This document shows, in pieces, positions 18,058-25,840 of a stretch of 64,000 nt of DNA. The stretch spans positions 1 through 64,000 of the forward strand of contig CAJTGD010000009.1 in NCBI GenBank assembly GCA_910575475.1, read 5' to 3'. The position numbers were made by a program, and so were the translations under genes. Source of the DNA: Lachnospiraceae bacterium (lineage in GTDB: Bacteria > Bacillota > Clostridia > Lachnospirales > Lachnospiraceae). The stretch's first letter is position 1. Every line of letters begins with the position of its first letter. The notes under the pieces are model-generated. The model had not been told where the DNA came from and ran no database searches. It worked only from the letters and a program-made list of their open reading frames with translations.

Positions 18058-18216
18058 AACTTAAGCCCTCCATACTACTCTTTTTTATTTTATCGAATAT
18101 CTTTTCTTATGCTACCCGAATATAATGTAAGATATTACTTCCTCTCAGAGTTTCCGGATTATGGGAAAAAATAAAATAAATCAATCGGATAAATAAAAAA
18201 TATTAAAAAAAACAGG

Positions 18217-18245
18217 TTGACATTTTTTGCAGAAAATAGTATGAT
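18217..18245 (+). promoter_or_regulatory. tRNA-Leu promoter
   Basis: Consensus TTGACA (18217-18222) and TATGAT (18240-18245) separated by 17 bases, 37 bases upstream of the tRNA. Confidence 0.85.
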
Positions 18246-18282
18246 ATATTTTGTGATTTGGCGTAGCGTTAGGATCACGAAT

Positions 18283-18366
18283 GCGGAAGTGTCGGAACTG
18301 GCAGACGAGCAAGACTAAGGATCTTGTAGCTTTCGAGCTGTGTGGGTTCAAGTCCCATCTTCCGCA
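18283..18366 (+). tRNA. tRNA-Leu, anticodon AAG
   Basis: 84-nt class II tRNA. Acceptor GCGGAAG (18283-18289) pairs with CTTCCGC (18359-18365), discriminator A at 18366. The anticodon stem CAAGA/TCTTG encloses the loop CTAAGGA, giving anticodon AAG at 18317-18319 for CUU codons. A long variable arm (AGCT TTCG AGCT) and a T arm with TTCAAGT follow. The discriminator A and long variable arm fit leucine. The CCA end is not encoded. A34 would normally need deamination to inosine to read other CUN codons. The gene has its own promoter and terminator. Confidence 0.95.
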
Positions 18367-18379
18367 GTCTTATTTAAAG

Positions 18380-18418
18380 GGCTGAAGACCTTGATAATTC
18401 AGGGTTTTCAGTCTTTTT
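18380..18418 (+). terminator. tRNA-Leu terminator
   Basis: Stem GGCTGAAGACCT with AGGGTTTTCAGT (one G-T pair plus wobble) followed by CTTTTTAT at 18413-18420, directly after the tRNA. Confidence 0.8.
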
Positions 18419-18500
18419 ATTTGCCGGGAAAGAGAGAATATTCCAACTAAAGAAAGGTGTAAAGCATTTACTCATTCAAAGTGCACAGGATTTTGTAAGC

Positions 18501-18537
18501 AAAAAAATAAAAGCGGAATACGCCACTCCGCTTTTAT
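18501..18537 (-). terminator. Terminator of infC-rpmI-rplT
   Basis: 11-bp stem ATAAAAGCGGA (18507-18517) with TCCGCTTTTAT (18527-18537), followed on the minus strand by seven T (18501-18507), just after rplT. Confidence 0.9.
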
Positions 18538-18549
18538 CTCATTACATTG

Positions 18550-18906
18550 TTATGCGATTTTTTCCTTCGCCAGCTCCGCCAGTGTCGCGAATCCTGCCTT
18601 GTCGCTGACTGCCAGTTCTGCAAGCATCTTCCTGTTCATATCCACATCCGCCAGCTTCAGGCCGTGCATGAACTTGCTGTAGGACAGGCCGTTCATTCTT
18701 GCCGCCGCGTTGATACGCGCGATCCAAAGCTGTCTCATCTGGCGCTTGCGCTGCTTTCTTCCTGCATAAGAGGATGCCAGAGCCCTCATAACGGACTGCT
18801 TTGCCACTCTGTACTGCTTGGAACGTGCTCCTCTGTATCCCTTTGCCAGCTTTAATACTCTGTTATGTTTCTTTCTTGCGTTCATTCCGCCCTTGATTCT
18901 TGCCAT
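18550..18906 (-). CDS. rplT: 50S ribosomal protein L20
   Basis: Binds 23S rRNA early in large-subunit assembly and, in Bacillus, represses its own operon by binding the leader. The 118-residue basic protein has the family start [23 protein letters not shown] and the later [18 protein letters not shown]. It is the last gene of infC-rpmI-rplT and is followed by a strong terminator. Length is normal. Confidence 0.98.
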   Translation of the reverse strand: MARIKGGMNARKKHNRVLKLAKGYRGARSKQYRVAKQSVMRALASSYAGRKQRKRQMRQLWIARINAAARMNGLSYSKFMHGLKLADVDMNRKMLAELAVSDKAGFATLAELAKEKIA

Positions 18907-18935
18907 TTCTTAATCCTCCTTCTATTACCCGAGTC

Positions 18936-19133
18936 TTAGATATACGGTAATACTTTCTTCATATTCTTTACATTTGTAGCATCTGTAATAGTGGACTTCC
19001 TGAGATTTCTCTTTCTCTTGGTCGTCTTCTTGGTTAAGATGTGGCTCTTATAAGCTTTGTTTCTTTTCAGCTTTCCTGTACCTGTCTTTTTGAAGCGCTT
19101 TGCTGCCGCTCTATTTGTTTTTAATTTTGGCAT
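18936..19133 (-). CDS. rpmI: 50S ribosomal protein L35
   Basis: 65-residue, strongly basic ribosomal protein with the standard [20 protein letters not shown] start. AGGAGGAAGATCATT precedes the ATG. It lies between infC and rplT, the universal order of this operon in Firmicutes. Confidence 0.98.
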   Translation of the reverse strand: MPKLKTNRAAAKRFKKTGTGKLKRNKAYKSHILTKKTTKRKRNLRKSTITDATNVKNMKKVLPYI

Positions 19134-19183
19134 AATGATCTTCCTCCTTTATTGTGCTTGCCTTATGATCAGCTTGTATATTT

Positions 19184-19690
19184 TTAACGTTTTACGGTTA
19201 AAACCATGCTCATGTTCCGGCCTTCCAGCTTTGCCGGCTTTTCAATTACTGCAATGTCCCCGACCAGCTTATAAAAATCATCCAAGATATGTCTGCTCTG
19301 CTGGACATGTGCCATCTCTCTGCCCCGGAAACGCAAGGTCACCTTTACCTTGTTTCCTTTTAAGATGAACTTCTTTGCATTGTTCACCTTGGTATTCAGG
19401 TCATTCGTATCAATATTCGGTGACAGGCGCACTTCTTTGACTTCAACAATTTTCTGCTTTTTCTTCGCTTCCTTTTCTTTTCTTGTCAGCTCATACTTAT
19501 ACTTTCCGTAATCGATGATCTTGCAGACCGGCGGCTTCGCCCCGGGAGCGATCTTCACCAGGTCCAGCTCCGCCTCCTGAGCGATCCGGAAAGCATCCCT
19601 CGCCGACATGATCCCTAACTGTTCCCCATCCTCACCGATCAGACGGACTTCCTTATCCCTGATCTGTTCGTTAATCATTAACTCGCTAAT
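19184..19690 (-). CDS. infC: Translation initiation factor IF-3, probable AUU start
   Basis: Prevents premature subunit joining and proofreads the start codon. N-domain (about 5-80, INEQIRDKEVRLIGEDGEQ), linker and C-domain (about 85-168) are intact. The first in-frame ATG (19678) has no properly spaced binding site: GGAGG (19700-19704) is 21 bases away. Four codons upstream an in-frame ATT (19688-19690) lies nine bases after GGAGG. A rare AUU start is known for infC in E. coli and elsewhere, where IF-3 autoregulates through it, so I set the start there (168 residues). Confidence 0.93.
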   Translation of the reverse strand: MSELMINEQIRDKEVRLIGEDGEQLGIMSARDAFRIAQEAELDLVKIAPGAKPPVCKIIDYGKYKYELTRKEKEAKKKQKIVEVKEVRLSPNIDTNDLNTKVNNAKKFILKGNKVKVTLRFRGREMAHVQQSRHILDDFYKLVGDIAVIEKPAKLEGRNMSMVLTVKR

Positions 19691-19736
19691 TGTCGTATAC
19701 CTCCGTCACATGAATTTCCTTTGGGCTGTCGCAAAT

Positions 19737-19764
19737 AAAAAACGGATGAACAAAAATCCACCCG
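19737..19764 (-). promoter_or_regulatory. Leader attenuator of infC-rpmI-rplT
   Basis: Between the promoter and infC the minus strand has a hairpin (CGGGTGG with TCATCCG, wobble-containing, 19743-19764) followed by TTTTTT (19737-19742): an intrinsic terminator about 50 bases before the start codon. The leader is about 200 nt. This is the arrangement of the L20 leader, where L20 binding favours termination; the L20 site itself was not resolved by eye. Confidence 0.65.
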
Positions 19765-19901
19765 ACAATTCACAGACATACGGCTGTATCATAAAATCCG
19801 TCCCAGCCCTGTGTCCTGTGTCAATATCAAACCGGTAGTCGCCCGATTGCGCTACGGTGAGAGTGGATACTCTGCTTTGTTTTTTGCTTTACGCAAGGAA
19901 T

Positions 19902-19930
19902 AATCTAACACACTTCCCATCAATTGTCAA
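19902..19930 (-). promoter_or_regulatory. Promoter of infC-rpmI-rplT
   Basis: Consensus TTGACA on the minus strand (19925-19930) and a GATTAT-type -10 about 17 bases downstream, roughly 210 bases before infC, leaving room for the regulatory leader. Confidence 0.65.
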
Positions 19931-20044
19931 CACATTTTTCCGGATATCTGAATGAATTTTCTCAAGTTTTCAAGGATCACTCAAAGAAGGACCGGACCTC
20001 CTCCAATGGCTTCCCCGGGATTTTGACGCGATTCGCAATTCCTC

Positions 20045-20073
20045 TTGTATTTCAACGCACTTTATGTCATAAT
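20045..20073 (+). promoter_or_regulatory. Probable promoter of the NSS symporter gene
   Basis: TTGTAT (20045-20050) and CATAAT (20068-20073) with a 17-base spacer, about 70 bases before the start codon. Confidence 0.5.
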
Positions 20074-20145
20074 CGTAAATATGCGGCGTACAAAACGAAA
20101 AAACATGTACAAATATACCAAAACATATGAGGAGGACTTTTTAAT

Positions 20146-21504
20146 ATGAAAAGCAGCAGAAGCAACTTTACAAGCCGGGTAGGCTTTATTCTTTCCGCCG
20201 CCGGGTCTGCGGTCGGTCTGGGGAACATCTGGCGTTTTCCCTATCTGGCGGCGCAGTACGGCGGAGGCACCTTTCTCCTCTGCTATATCATCTTGGCGGT
20301 GACCTTCGGGTTCGCGCTGATGACCGCAGAGATCGCACTGGGCCGGAAGACCGGGTTGAGCGCCATCGGAGCCTTTTCCGCGCTGAATCAGCGCTATCGC
20401 TTTGTGGGTGTCCTGGTCACACTGGTACCGGTCATCATCTTCCCCTATTACTCTGTCATCGGCGGGTGGGTCATCAAGTACTTTTTTACCTTCCTGACAG
20501 GCGGAGTATCCGCGGCGGCTGAGGACAATTATTTTACCGGCTTCATCTCCGGCGTATCGGAGCCCATCGTCTGGTTTCTGATCTTTACCGCGATCGCCGC
20601 GGCGGTCGTGATCTGCGGCGTGGAAAAGGGGATCGAGAAGGTCAGCAAGATCATGATGCCGCTGCTGGTCGTCCTGATCGTAGGCATCTCCCTCTATGTC
20701 CTGACCATCGACGGAGCCATTGACGGCGTAAAATATTACATCCTGCCGCACATGTCCGACTTTTCGATCAAGACTCTGCTCTCCGCCATGGGACAGCTGT
20801 TTTATTCCATGTCCCTTGCCATGGGAATCATGATCACCTACGGATCCTATATGAAAAAATCCACCAACCTGGAAAGCTCCGTAAGGCAGATCGAGATCTT
20901 CGACACCGGGATCGCGTTTTTCGCCGGTCTGATGATCGTTCCCGCCGTATTCGCGTTTTCCGGCGGAGACGCGTCCGCGCTGAAAGCAGGCCCCGGGCTG
21001 ATGTTCATCACCCTTCCCAAGGTATTTGCCAGCATTAAGCTCGGCGGGTTCCTGGGCACGGTCTTTTTTGTACTCGTATTTTTTGCGTCCATTACCTCCG
21101 CCATCTCCCTGATGGAAACCATCGTCTCCATCCTGATGGACTTTTTCCACTGGTCCCGCCGCAAAACCAGCATCCTGGTCTTTTTGTATTCCCTGCTCAT
21201 GGGCATCCCCTCTTCCCTGGGATTCGGGATCTGGGATTTCATCCAGCCCCTGGGCATGTCCATCCTGGATGCATGGGACTTCATCAGCAACAGTGTCCTG
21301 ATGCCGATCGTGGCGCTGCTGACCTGCTTCTTTGTCGGGTTTGTCATCAAGCCCCAGACGATCATCGAGGAAGCCTGCGCCGAGGGAGCTTCCTTCAAGG
21401 GCAAACATTTATTTACCGTAGTCATCAAATGGGTCGCGCCCATCATCCTGGTCGCCATCCTGATCAGCTCGATCCTGAATGCGCTCGGCATCTTTGTAAT
21501 GTAA
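20146..21504 (+). CDS. Sodium-dependent transporter, NSS family
   Basis: Neurotransmitter:sodium symporter (LeuT/MhsT fold), expected to import an amino acid with Na+. The 452-residue protein has about 11 membrane helices. TM1 carries the family signature SAAGSAVGLGNIWRFPYLA, whose Asn forms the sodium site, and TM6-like residues follow the stretch FSIKTLLSAMGQLFYSMSLA. GAGGAGG precedes the ATG. It is monocistronic with a strong terminator. The substrate cannot be told from sequence; bacterial relatives carry Trp, Tyr, Leu or Ala. Confidence 0.94.
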   Translation: MKSSRSNFTSRVGFILSAAGSAVGLGNIWRFPYLAAQYGGGTFLLCYIILAVTFGFALMTAEIALGRKTGLSAIGAFSALNQRYRFVGVLVTLVPVIIFPYYSVIGGWVIKYFFTFLTGGVSAAAEDNYFTGFISGVSEPIVWFLIFTAIAAAVVICGVEKGIEKVSKIMMPLLVVLIVGISLYVLTIDGAIDGVKYYILPHMSDFSIKTLLSAMGQLFYSMSLAMGIMITYGSYMKKSTNLESSVRQIEIFDTGIAFFAGLMIVPAVFAFSGGDASALKAGPGLMFITLPKVFASIKLGGFLGTVFFVLVFFASITSAISLMETIVSILMDFFHWSRRKTSILVFLYSLLMGIPSSLGFGIWDFIQPLGMSILDAWDFISNSVLMPIVALLTCFFVGFVIKPQTIIEEACAEGASFKGKHLFTVVIKWVAPIILVAILISSILNALGIFVM

Positions 21505-21549
21505 TGCGTGTGCAGGCATCCCTTGATCCTTAGAGATGCCTATAGAAGG

Positions 21550-21608
21550 AGCCGCTTTCGGCTCTCGTGATAAAATCCTGTCACGAGAAAACCGAAAGCG
21601 GCTTTTTA
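21550..21608 (+). terminator. Terminator of the NSS gene
   Basis: Long stem: AGCCGCTTTCGG (21550-21561) with CCGAAAGCGGCT and an inner CTCGTGA/TCACGAG pair, followed by TTTTTAT after 21603. Confidence 0.9.
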
Positions 21609-21663
21609 TCGGTCCATATTTACAGAATGCCTGTCACCGGCAGTCTTTTCTGCACTTTGCCGT

Positions 21664-23022
21664 TTACTTCGCCTTCTCCCCTGCAAGGATCTTCTTCGCT
21701 GTAAAGAAAAACAGGATCATCGTAACCGCAACGGATGTAAAATCCGCAATCGGCTCCGCCCGGTAGACTCCGTCCACTCCCATGAACATGGGAAGCACGA
21801 TCGCCAGCGGCACCAGAAGCACGATCTTCCGAAGCAGCGCGATCACAAGAGACACCTTGGCCTGCCCAAGCGCCAGAAAGGTGGTCTGGCATCCCATCTG
21901 GATCCCGAAGATCGTGATCCCCAGGAAATAGACCGGCATATACCGGCAGGTCAGCATAGTCAGCTCTTCATTGCTGCTGAACAGCCGGGCATAGAACTCC
22001 GGCCGCAGCACCGCGATCCCGGCGAACAGAAGGGTTCCGGCCAGGCAGACCAGCACCATACGCAGAAAAGTATCCTTCACCCGTTTCAGGTTGCCCGCGC
22101 CGTAATTGTAGCTCATAATGGGCTGCACGCCCTGTGCCACCCCCTGCACCGGGATGGTGATCAGCTGCATCACGCTGGCCATGATGGACATGGTGCCTAC
22201 ATACAGGTCTCCCCCGTATTTCTGCAGCCCTGTATTCAGAGTGATCATCACCAGGCTTTCCGTGCTCTGCATGATGAACGGAGAGATCCCCAGCGCCCCG
22301 ATGCCCAGCACCGTTTTCGGATCCAGACGGATGAATTGCCTCCGGATCCGGATCACGCTTTTCGGAGAGGTCAGAAACCGTAGCACCCACACTGCGCTCA
22401 GCGCCTGGGAAATGATCGTGGCAAGGGCCGCGCCCCGGACTCCCATATGGAATCCGAAGATCAGAATGGGATCCAGGATGATGTTGGTCACCGCCCCCAA
22501 AAGGACCGAGAGCATGGCAATCTTCGCGTTTCCCTGTCCACTGATATAGGTATTAAGCCCCAGCGCAAACTGGACGAAGACCGTGCCCACCAGATAGATG
22601 GTGATGTACTCTCTGGCATAGACAATGGTATTGTCGCTGGCGCCGAACGCATACAGGATCGGCGTCTTAAACACCTGGAACACTGCGGTCAGCACGACGG
22701 AAAACAACAGCAGCATGGCCACGCTGCTGCCCAGGATTTTCTCCGCGCCTTCATAGTTTTTCTTTCCCAGCTGAATGGACGCCTGGGGCGCCCCGCCCAT
22801 GCCGGCAAATGCGCTGAACGCAGAGATCACCATCAGGATCGGCGCCGTGACTCCCACGCCGGTCAGCGCCAGTTCCCCATAGTCGGCAATATGTCCGATG
22901 TAGATCCTGTCTACAATATTATAAAGCACATTGATCACCTGGGCCGCCACCGCCGGCAGGGCCATGCTCACCATCAGCCTTCCGAGAGGCGCGCTTCCCA
23001 GTCTTTCGTCATTTCTCTCCAT
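21664..23022 (-). CDS. MATE family efflux transporter
   Basis: Multidrug and toxin extrusion family, an antiporter driven by Na+ or H+. The 452-residue membrane protein has about 12 helices in two homologous halves; the N-half has ALPAVAAQVINVLYNIVDRI, typical of the DinF/NorM-like prokaryotic group. It begins 14 bases inside the end of the cytidylate kinase-like gene, so it is the third gene of the NhaD-like/kinase-like/MATE unit. Substrate unknown. Confidence 0.93.
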   Translation of the reverse strand: MERNDERLGSAPLGRLMVSMALPAVAAQVINVLYNIVDRIYIGHIADYGELALTGVGVTAPILMVISAFSAFAGMGGAPQASIQLGKKNYEGAEKILGSSVAMLLLFSVVLTAVFQVFKTPILYAFGASDNTIVYAREYITIYLVGTVFVQFALGLNTYISGQGNAKIAMLSVLLGAVTNIILDPILIFGFHMGVRGAALATIISQALSAVWVLRFLTSPKSVIRIRRQFIRLDPKTVLGIGALGISPFIMQSTESLVMITLNTGLQKYGGDLYVGTMSIMASVMQLITIPVQGVAQGVQPIMSYNYGAGNLKRVKDTFLRMVLVCLAGTLLFAGIAVLRPEFYARLFSSNEELTMLTCRYMPVYFLGITIFGIQMGCQTTFLALGQAKVSLVIALLRKIVLLVPLAIVLPMFMGVDGVYRAEPIADFTSVAVTMILFFFTAKKILAGEKAK

Positions 23023-24079
23023 TCGTTTCGGATCCTTCCTTCCCTTCTCCGTCCTTTTTGAGCATCCGCATGATCAGATCCACGGAGCCCTGTATCCCAT
23101 AGCTGGCACTGTTGATGCACAGGTCGTAGTTTCTCGCCTTTCCCCAGTTCCGGCCGGTATAAAATTTATAATACTTCACATGTTCCTTATCCAGCTTGGT
23201 CAAAAGCCGCTTTGCTTCCTTCTCGTTCTCGTAGCCCCGCACCTCCATGATCCGCCGCACCCGCTGTTCCAGGGGCGCCGTGATAAAGATACTGATATGG
23301 GGGATCCGGTTGTTAGTCAGGATGGCATCCGCGCACCGTCCCATGACTACAAAGTCTTCTTTTTTCGCCATGTCGCAGATCAGATCGCTCTGGTTGAAAA
23401 AGATGGCGTCCTTTTTCGGAAGTCCGTGATACCGGCTGAACTCCTTAAGCTTTTCCTTTAACGTGGATTTCGGGGCCGGAGCAAAGGCCGGAACCGTGCT
23501 GAGATACCGGGACTGCGCATCCCCGCCCTTTTTGTAAGGATATCCGCCCTTGTCGTGTACATAGTCCTTTTCCGCTTCCAGACGTTTTAATACCTCGTCA
23601 AAGATCTCCACATCATAATAATTGATCTTCAATGTGTCTGCCAGGGTAAATCCGATCTCGCTCCCTCCGCAGCCGTAGGTCCGGCCGATACAGATGATCA
23701 TATGATCGTTTTCGGAAAAACGGGACTGCAGGTTCAGCATATTCAGCTTCGCCATCTTCTGATCCAGGATATCCCCCCGGATGAAGCTGGTCGGCAGCTC
23801 CGTCACTTGCTTTAAGATCTCGTCATACTTGACCATGATCCGGTGGCGTACCGCGCGGTCCTGGATCGTCCGCGCCATGTTGCTGATCAGAGCCAGTTCG
23901 TTCCGGAGGATATAAGCCTGATTCCGCTCATGCATCATCCGGAAGGTTTCCTCGATGCAGTCCTCCTTTTTCCCGTTGAACACACGTCCCAGAGAGGAAC
24001 CAAGCTCTCTGTAGACCTCTTCATCCAGATCATAAATCCGTCCCGCAAGCTCGTGCAGATTCTTTTCTTCATTTGACAT
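23009..24079 (-). CDS. Cytidylate kinase-like family protein
   Basis: 356 residues in two parts. The first ~125 residues are a helical region without a recognised domain. The second half is an AAA_26/cytidylate-kinase-like P-loop fold starting at HMIICIGRTYGCGGSEIGFTL, with a later DFVVMGRCADAIL and an Arg-rich lid (EQRVRRIMEVRG). Such proteins are common in Clostridia and act as NMP-kinase-like enzymes of unknown substrate; the true CMP kinase is shorter and lacks the N-terminal region. The gene follows the NhaD-like antiporter by 15 bases and overlaps the MATE gene, so it is likely co-expressed with two membrane transporters. Confidence 0.85.
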   Translation of the reverse strand: MSNEEKNLHELAGRIYDLDEEVYRELGSSLGRVFNGKKEDCIEETFRMMHERNQAYILRNELALISNMARTIQDRAVRHRIMVKYDEILKQVTELPTSFIRGDILDQKMAKLNMLNLQSRFSENDHMIICIGRTYGCGGSEIGFTLADTLKINYYDVEIFDEVLKRLEAEKDYVHDKGGYPYKKGGDAQSRYLSTVPAFAPAPKSTLKEKLKEFSRYHGLPKKDAIFFNQSDLICDMAKKEDFVVMGRCADAILTNNRIPHISIFITAPLEQRVRRIMEVRGYENEKEAKRLLTKLDKEHVKYYKFYTGRNWGKARNYDLCINSASYGIQGSVDLIMRMLKKDGEGKEGSETNGEK

Positions 24080-24094
24080 CTTGTGCTTCCCCTC

Positions 24095-25543
24095 CTATCT
24101 GAAAAATAATACGGTATCCAGCAGAAATACCGGTACCAGAACTGCCAGCGACCAGCCCATATACCCGAAAAATGAAGGCATATGGATACCATTTTCATCC
24201 GCAATGGACTTTACCATAAAGTTGGGCGCGTTTCCGATATAGGTGTTGGCTCCCATGAATACGGCTCCGCAGGAAATGGCCGTCAGCACCTTCACCGGAA
24301 CCTGTCCGAGAGCGGTCACCAGTCCGCTGGTAAAGCCGATAGCGCCTGCCGTGGTCAGGAATACCAGGTAGGTGGGCGTATTATCCAGGAAGCTGGAAAG
24401 CACCCCGGTCACCCAGAACATCTGGAACGGTTCCGTGATCCCAAGCTCGGCTCCCATCCCCTTTAAGATGGCCAGGGCCGGCTGCATGGTGATAAAGATC
24501 CCGATAAACAGGATCCCCACCTCCTTGATGGCGCCCCAGGTGAAATGGTTTTTCTTCCGGATCTCTGAGCTTGTGGTCTTGAAAGACAAAAATGCCGCTG
24601 CCAGGATAATCACGATCTCGATCAGGGCCGGAAAGCCCAATACCACTTCCCCAAAAATATGGATCCCGCGGACATGGCCCTCAGGCGTCCGAAATACCGG
24701 CAGATCCGGCAGCACACCGCTTAAGATCACTGCCGCTACGATCATGGCAATGAAGATCAGGTTGTGCAGTCCCCGGATCTTGATCTTCGTTCCCGGCCTG
24801 CTGATATCCGGTTTGCGCCCTCTTGCCATATCCCTGCGGTACCGCTTCATGTCTACCCTGTAGAAGATAAACAGGATCACCACCATATTAAACAGCATGA
24901 TAGGAAACAGATGCAGGCTCCAGAAGAACGGAACCCCTCTGGAAAATCCCATCAGAAGCGGCGGATCGCCGATGGGTGTCAGGCAGCCTCCGATATTGGA
25001 AACGAGGAATATAAAAAATACCATGATATGAGACCGGTTTCTGCGCCAGGCATTCATCTTGATCACCGGACGTACCATCAGCATACTGGCTCCCGTGGTG
25101 CCGATCCAGCTGGATAACAGGGTCCCGATCGTCAGCAGGATGATATTCACCCTGGGAGAGCCGGCCAGGTCGCCCTCCATGGTGATATTTCCGGACACGC
25201 AGAACAGGCCGAACAGCAATACGATAAAGGTCAGATAATCATTGACCAGACATTCCAGAACGGTCTCCGCCGCCCTTCCCGCGCCGAAATAGAATCCGAA
25301 CGGCAGGATAAATAGCAGCGACCAGAATGCAACTGCCAGCGGCTGATGGGATTCCCACCATTCCGGCCTGATCAATGGAAGCACCGCAATGCAGAACAAC
25401 AGCCCGGCAAAGGGGATGCAGAACCACAGCGGGATCCGCTCGGACACCGCCTCGGCACTCTCCGCTGCCAGGGCTGTCATAGGGCTTAGCAGAAGCACGG
25501 CAATGACGCTTCCCAAAAACATCTTACACTTTTTCAATGTCAT
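24095..25543 (-). CDS. Sodium:proton antiporter, NhaD/ArsB-CitMHS type
   Basis: Membrane transporter of the ion transporter superfamily with about 12 hydrophobic segments and a cleavable-looking N-terminus ending ALAAES. The conserved SNIGGCLTPIGDPPLLMGF and the second-half FLDNTPTYLVFLTTAGAIGF are the paired helix-hairpin signatures of NhaD-like antiporters. I use the ATG at 25543, but GGAGG is only two bases before it; a TTG two codons later is spaced eight bases and may be the true start. First gene of a three-gene unit. Confidence 0.85.
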   Translation of the reverse strand: MTLKKCKMFLGSVIAVLLLSPMTALAAESAEAVSERIPLWFCIPFAGLLFCIAVLPLIRPEWWESHQPLAVAFWSLLFILPFGFYFGAGRAAETVLECLVNDYLTFIVLLFGLFCVSGNITMEGDLAGSPRVNIILLTIGTLLSSWIGTTGASMLMVRPVIKMNAWRRNRSHIMVFFIFLVSNIGGCLTPIGDPPLLMGFSRGVPFFWSLHLFPIMLFNMVVILFIFYRVDMKRYRRDMARGRKPDISRPGTKIKIRGLHNLIFIAMIVAAVILSGVLPDLPVFRTPEGHVRGIHIFGEVVLGFPALIEIVIILAAAFLSFKTTSSEIRKKNHFTWGAIKEVGILFIGIFITMQPALAILKGMGAELGITEPFQMFWVTGVLSSFLDNTPTYLVFLTTAGAIGFTSGLVTALGQVPVKVLTAISCGAVFMGANTYIGNAPNFMVKSIADENGIHMPSFFGYMGWSLAVLVPVFLLDTVLFFR

Positions 25544-25840
25544 AACCTCCTCATCAAGCAATCTTAGATAACGATGCGGAAAACCCGTTTCCGCAGATCA
25601 TGGATCAAAGACAGCAGTATTGCACGTTCTGCTGTTCTTCACCACGAGGCACATTATAAGCAAATATCCGGCGAAATTCAAGTAAAATTTTAACCTATCC
25701 CGTTTCCCATCCCGGCGCAAAAATGGTAATTTTCAACAAAAACCTCATGGTTCATCTATCAATTTGAAGAAACTCCTTGTTATCCGATGGATTTTTTTCG
25801 CATAAGCTATAGCAGAGCCTACTACGAGGGGAGCAGATGG
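25544..25840. other. Divergent intergenic region
   Basis: Separates the NhaD-like operon (minus) from the M23 peptidase (plus). It holds an 8-bp stem TGCGGAAA (25575-25582) with TTTCCGCA (25588-25595) in the NhaD-side leader, without a T-run. No clear sigma-A promoter was found for either side. Confidence 0.4.

Noticed and set aside
18366-18380. tRNA 3' end as integration site
   Set aside because: No integrase and no duplicated tRNA 3' end were found in the window.
20062-21408. Long minus-strand frame opposite the NSS symporter
   Set aside because: Composition (Gly, Asp, His, Gln) is what the reverse complement of a membrane-protein gene gives; no start signal.
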